The notes under the pieces were generated by a model. It did not search any database and was not told the DNA's origin. It was given only the letters and a program-made list of their open reading frames with translations. DNA of 64,000 nt from Anaerolineae bacterium. Lineage in GTDB: Bacteria; Chloroflexota; Anaerolineae; Aggregatilineales; Phototrophicaceae. Each line of letters begins with the position of its first letter. Position 1 is the first letter of the stretch. The position numbers and the translations under genes were made by a program. This document shows, piece after piece, positions 61,948 to 64,000 of this stretch. The stretch lies in contig JAHDWN010000011.1 of the NCBI GenBank assembly GCA_023382675.1, positions 19,007 to 83,006 of the forward strand, given 5' to 3'.

Positions 61948-62226
61948 ATGGCAAAGAATGCGCAGTTGCGCGCGAATGTCCGGGGGCGAGTGCAGGGGGT
62001 CAGCTATCGCGCCTTTGTCCTCGCGCGGGCGAATAGCCTGGATTTGAACGGTTACGCGCGCAACAAAATCGATGGCAGCGTTGACGTGCTCGCCGAAGGG
62101 GCGCGGGCCAATCTCGAACTCCTGCTCGATTTCCTGCACGAAGGCCCGCCGGCCGCGCGGGTCGAACAGGTCACACACGAATGGTACGCTGCCAGCGGCG
62201 ACTACGATCACTTCGACATCCGGTAG
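61948..62226 (+). CDS. acyP: Acylphosphatase
   Basis: Small enzyme of 92 residues that hydrolyses acyl phosphates. The catalytic Arg is in VQGVSYRAFV and the catalytic Asn in GYARNKIDGSVDV. The fold length matches the family. It starts 11 bases after the hexosaminidase stop, and a GAGGAAG site overlaps that stop, so the two are probably one transcript. There is no link in function beyond position. Confidence 0.92.
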   Translation: MAKNAQLRANVRGRVQGVSYRAFVLARANSLDLNGYARNKIDGSVDVLAEGARANLELLLDFLHEGPPAARVEQVTHEWYAASGDYDHFDIR

Positions 62227-62496
62227 ATTGGGCGTGGCGCGTAATGTGATGATAGCGAAACACATCTCGACGACGGTTCTGCGCAAGATCTGGCTCGCCC
62301 ACCAGGCGCGGGATACCCGACCGTCATGCATCACAGTGCAATCTTGCCGCATCGATAATGCAGATCGAACTGCGATCGGCCGTCAACAACGTGTTTGGAT
62401 ACTTTGACGCCGGAGGTCGTTTCTCACGTGCTGTTAGGGAAAGGCTCGATGTACAGAGATCGTGAATGCAATTGGCGCTTTCGGGAATAGTGTGCT

Positions 62497-62952
62497 GTGG
62501 ACGTTTGGGAGACATTCCCGCCCGGCAAGGGTACATACTGCCTGATTCTGCGGATGAGCATGGCCGGGCAGCTGACTGTTGGCAAACTCGGCACCTTCGC
62601 ATTCGCTGCCGGATGGTACGTCTATATCGGCAGCGCACATGGCTCCGGCGGTCTACGGGCGCGACTTGGACATCACCTCTCATCCACGACGAAACCACAC
62701 TGGCATATAGATTATCTGCGGCAGGCGGCCACGATCTGTGAAGTGTGGTATCTCGCCGGTGAAACCGCCTTCGAGCACCGCTGGGCTAACCAACTCCTGG
62801 CTATGCCCGATGCTGAGATCCCCGTTCGTCGCTTTGGCGCGTCAGATTGCACATGTGAGACACATCTGATTTGCTTCCATGAATTCCCAGACCAGGAAGC
62901 ATTCAGCAAGTCAATTGGCTTTGAAATTACGCAGCGGCAAATCACCCCATAA
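62497..62952 (+). CDS. DUF123 / GIY-YIG-like nuclease family protein
   Basis: Protein of 151 residues starting at GTG 62497. It has the DUF123 pattern: GTYCLILRM, FAAGWYVYIGSAHGSGGLRARLGHHL and KPHWHIDYLRQAATI near the middle. Three conserved cysteines are in DCTCETH. The domain is related to GIY-YIG nucleases and is often seen fused to the C-terminus of endonuclease III. Here it is alone. The gap of 270 bases before it (62227-62496) holds no other recognisable gene. Confidence 0.82.
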   Translation: MDVWETFPPGKGTYCLILRMSMAGQLTVGKLGTFAFAAGWYVYIGSAHGSGGLRARLGHHLSSTTKPHWHIDYLRQAATICEVWYLAGETAFEHRWANQLLAMPDAEIPVRRFGASDCTCETHLICFHEFPDQEAFSKSIGFEITQRQITP

Positions 62953-63014
62953 GGGGTAATGCACATTTGAGCAACAGCAAGCTGAGCAGCAATGTCACGA
63001 CGCAACCCGCGCCC

Positions 63015-63890
63015 TCAATCGATCACCTGGCGCAGAATGCCACCCGCGCCCAGCAAAAGCGAACGCGCCGCCTCAGCCGTCACGCCGCGCCGCGCCATGA
63101 CGATAGCGACTTTGACCTCGTCGTGCGCCGCCGCCAGCAGTTCTGCCGCCTGCGCCTCGTCCACCTGCCCAATCTGAGCGACGATGCGCCGGGCGCGCTG
63201 GAGTAGCTTCTCGTTCGTCGCCTGCACGTCCACCATCAGGTTGCCGTAGACCTTGCCGAGTCTGATCATCGTCGCTGTGCTCAGCATGTTCAGCACCAGT
63301 TTTTGCGCCGTGCCCGCTTTCATGCGCGTGCTGCCCGTGATTACCTCCGGGCCGGTGACGACCGCGATCGCGATCTCGGCGGCTTCGAGCAGTGGCGCGG
63401 GTTCGTTGCACGAGATGCCGACCGTCAGCGCGCCCTGGGCTTGCGCATAGGCCAGCGCGCCGAGCACATAGGGCGTGCGCCCGCTGGCGGCGATGCCGAC
63501 GACCGCATCACGCGCATTGACGCCCTGCGCCATCAGGTCGGATCGGGCAGCGTCCATGTCGTCTTCCACGGCTTCGACGGAGCGCGTAATCGCCGTTTCC
63601 CCGCCTGCGATCAGCGCCTGCACAAGCTGCGGCGGTGTGCTGTAGGTCGGTACACACTCCGCCGCGTCGAGGACGCCGAGACGCCCGCTCGTGCCCGCGC
63701 CGACGTAGAACAAGCGCCCGCCGCCGCGCAGTCGCGCGACAATCGCATCCACCGCCTGCGCAACCGATGGCAGCGCGCGCGCAACTGCCAGCGCCACGGT
63801 TTGATCTTCGGCGTTGATGCGCGTGACAATATCCAGCGTCGAAAGTTGGTCGATGTCCTGGGTGTTCGGGTTTTGCTGCTCTGTAATCAT
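63015..63890 (-). CDS. murQ: N-acetylmuramic acid 6-phosphate etherase
   Basis: Cleaves the lactyl ether of MurNAc-6-phosphate to give GlcNAc-6-phosphate in cell-wall recycling. The 291 residues match the family. It has a SIS domain with [21 protein letters not shown], the GGETAI segment, the catalytic stretch [11 protein letters not shown] and [26 protein letters not shown]. The C-terminal helical part has AEAARSLL. The stop lies next to the DUF123 gene and the upstream kinase-like fragment is 28 bases away. Confidence 0.96.
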   Translation of the reverse strand: MITEQQNPNTQDIDQLSTLDIVTRINAEDQTVALAVARALPSVAQAVDAIVARLRGGGRLFYVGAGTSGRLGVLDAAECVPTYSTPPQLVQALIAGGETAITRSVEAVEDDMDAARSDLMAQGVNARDAVVGIAASGRTPYVLGALAYAQAQGALTVGISCNEPAPLLEAAEIAIAVVTGPEVITGSTRMKAGTAQKLVLNMLSTATMIRLGKVYGNLMVDVQATNEKLLQRARRIVAQIGQVDEAQAAELLAAAHDEVKVAIVMARRGVTAEAARSLLLGAGGILRQVID

Positions 63891-63918
63891 GATCCGTGTC
63901 TGACTTTCACGCTGCTCT

Positions 63919-64000
63919 TTAGTCTTGATTCGCCTGCGCCGCGCTCAGTTTCGCCAGCAGGGCAGCGCCGATCACTGGCGGATAGATCGCCTGCGGGATC
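63919..64000 (-). CDS. Partial CDS: C-terminus of a BadF/NagK-like sugar kinase
   Basis: The minus strand at the window edge reads an open frame of 26 codons ending in TAA at 63919-63921. The sequence ends [14 protein letters not shown] and a short polar tail. PPVxGAALLA is a common C-terminal feature of BadF/BcrA ATPase-type N-acetylglucosamine kinases, which sit next to murQ in many genomes. The position supports a role in phosphorylating GlcNAc or MurNAc. The call rests on a short fragment. Confidence 0.55.
   Translation of the reverse strand, partial: IPQAIYPPVIGAALLAKLSAAQANQD

Overview
The window looks like chromosomal DNA of a bacterium of the phylum Chloroflexota, probably an Anaerolineae-like lineage. 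This is an inference from gene content, not from a marker tree. The supporting signs are a caa3-type oxidase operon with an A2-type subunit I, an F420-type LLM oxidoreductase, DUF951, a monogalactosyldiacylglycerol-synthase-like glycosyltransferase, WSPDG beta-propeller proteins, HrcA/CIRCE heat-shock control, and no lipopolysaccharide assembly genes. The DNA is GC-rich and densely coding. Genes sit on both strands, with many ATGA and TAATG overlaps and frequent GTG/TTG starts.

Layout. 1-3.3 kb: the end of a nucleoside-type ABC importer operon and a creatininase-family hydrolase whose 3' end has been cut by a decayed large serine recombinase lying against tRNA-Glu. 3.4-5.3 kb: a signalling operon of two receiver proteins and a histidine-kinase-like protein that lacks its phospho-acceptor His. 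5.4-10 kb: a zinc-ribbon protein, two tandem signal peptidases, a membrane protein, a flavin amine oxidase and a 4Fe-4S membrane protein. 10-14 kb: argS, dcd and an F420/LLM oxidoreductase. 14-17 kb is a scarred accessory region: an ANT(6)-like nucleotidyltransferase, a LuxR remnant, a broken second copy of the LLM gene end, three tandem paralogous small membrane proteins and a three-tRNA operon. 17.6-26 kb: tandem acyltransferase-3 genes duplicated with their flanks, a TIR-membrane-SH3-like protein, a receiver-histidine kinase and a WSPDG propeller protein. 26-29 kb: tRNA-Val, an orphan MazF-like toxin, and groES-groL under a perfect CIRCE operator.

29-40 kb: transporters, an epimerase/methyltransferase pair, and an operon TIR-membrane-SH3 / DUF951 / MGDG-synthase-like transferase. 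These are followed by a DUF4864 protein, a DtxR-type regulator, a MocR-type regulator and a HEAT-like membrane protein. 40.5-46 kb: a cell-division cluster on the minus strand (esterase, rsmH, ftsL-like, PBP, mraY). 46-52 kb: a six-gene caa3 oxidase operon (CtaC with cytochrome c, CtaD, two subunit III proteins with an unknown membrane protein between them, subunit IV) ending in a clear terminator. 52-60 kb: surface glycan genes, a dehydrogenase with an altered active site and a PEP-synthase/PPDK regulator. 60-64 kb: amino-sugar catabolism (GH20 hexosaminidase, MurQ etherase, a kinase fragment at the edge) with acylphosphatase and a DUF123 protein.

The best candidates for something undescribed are the two TIR-TM-SH3-like proteins, the triplicated 130-residue membrane proteins, and the unknown subunit-like gene inside the oxidase operon. 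None of these can be proven from sequence reading alone.
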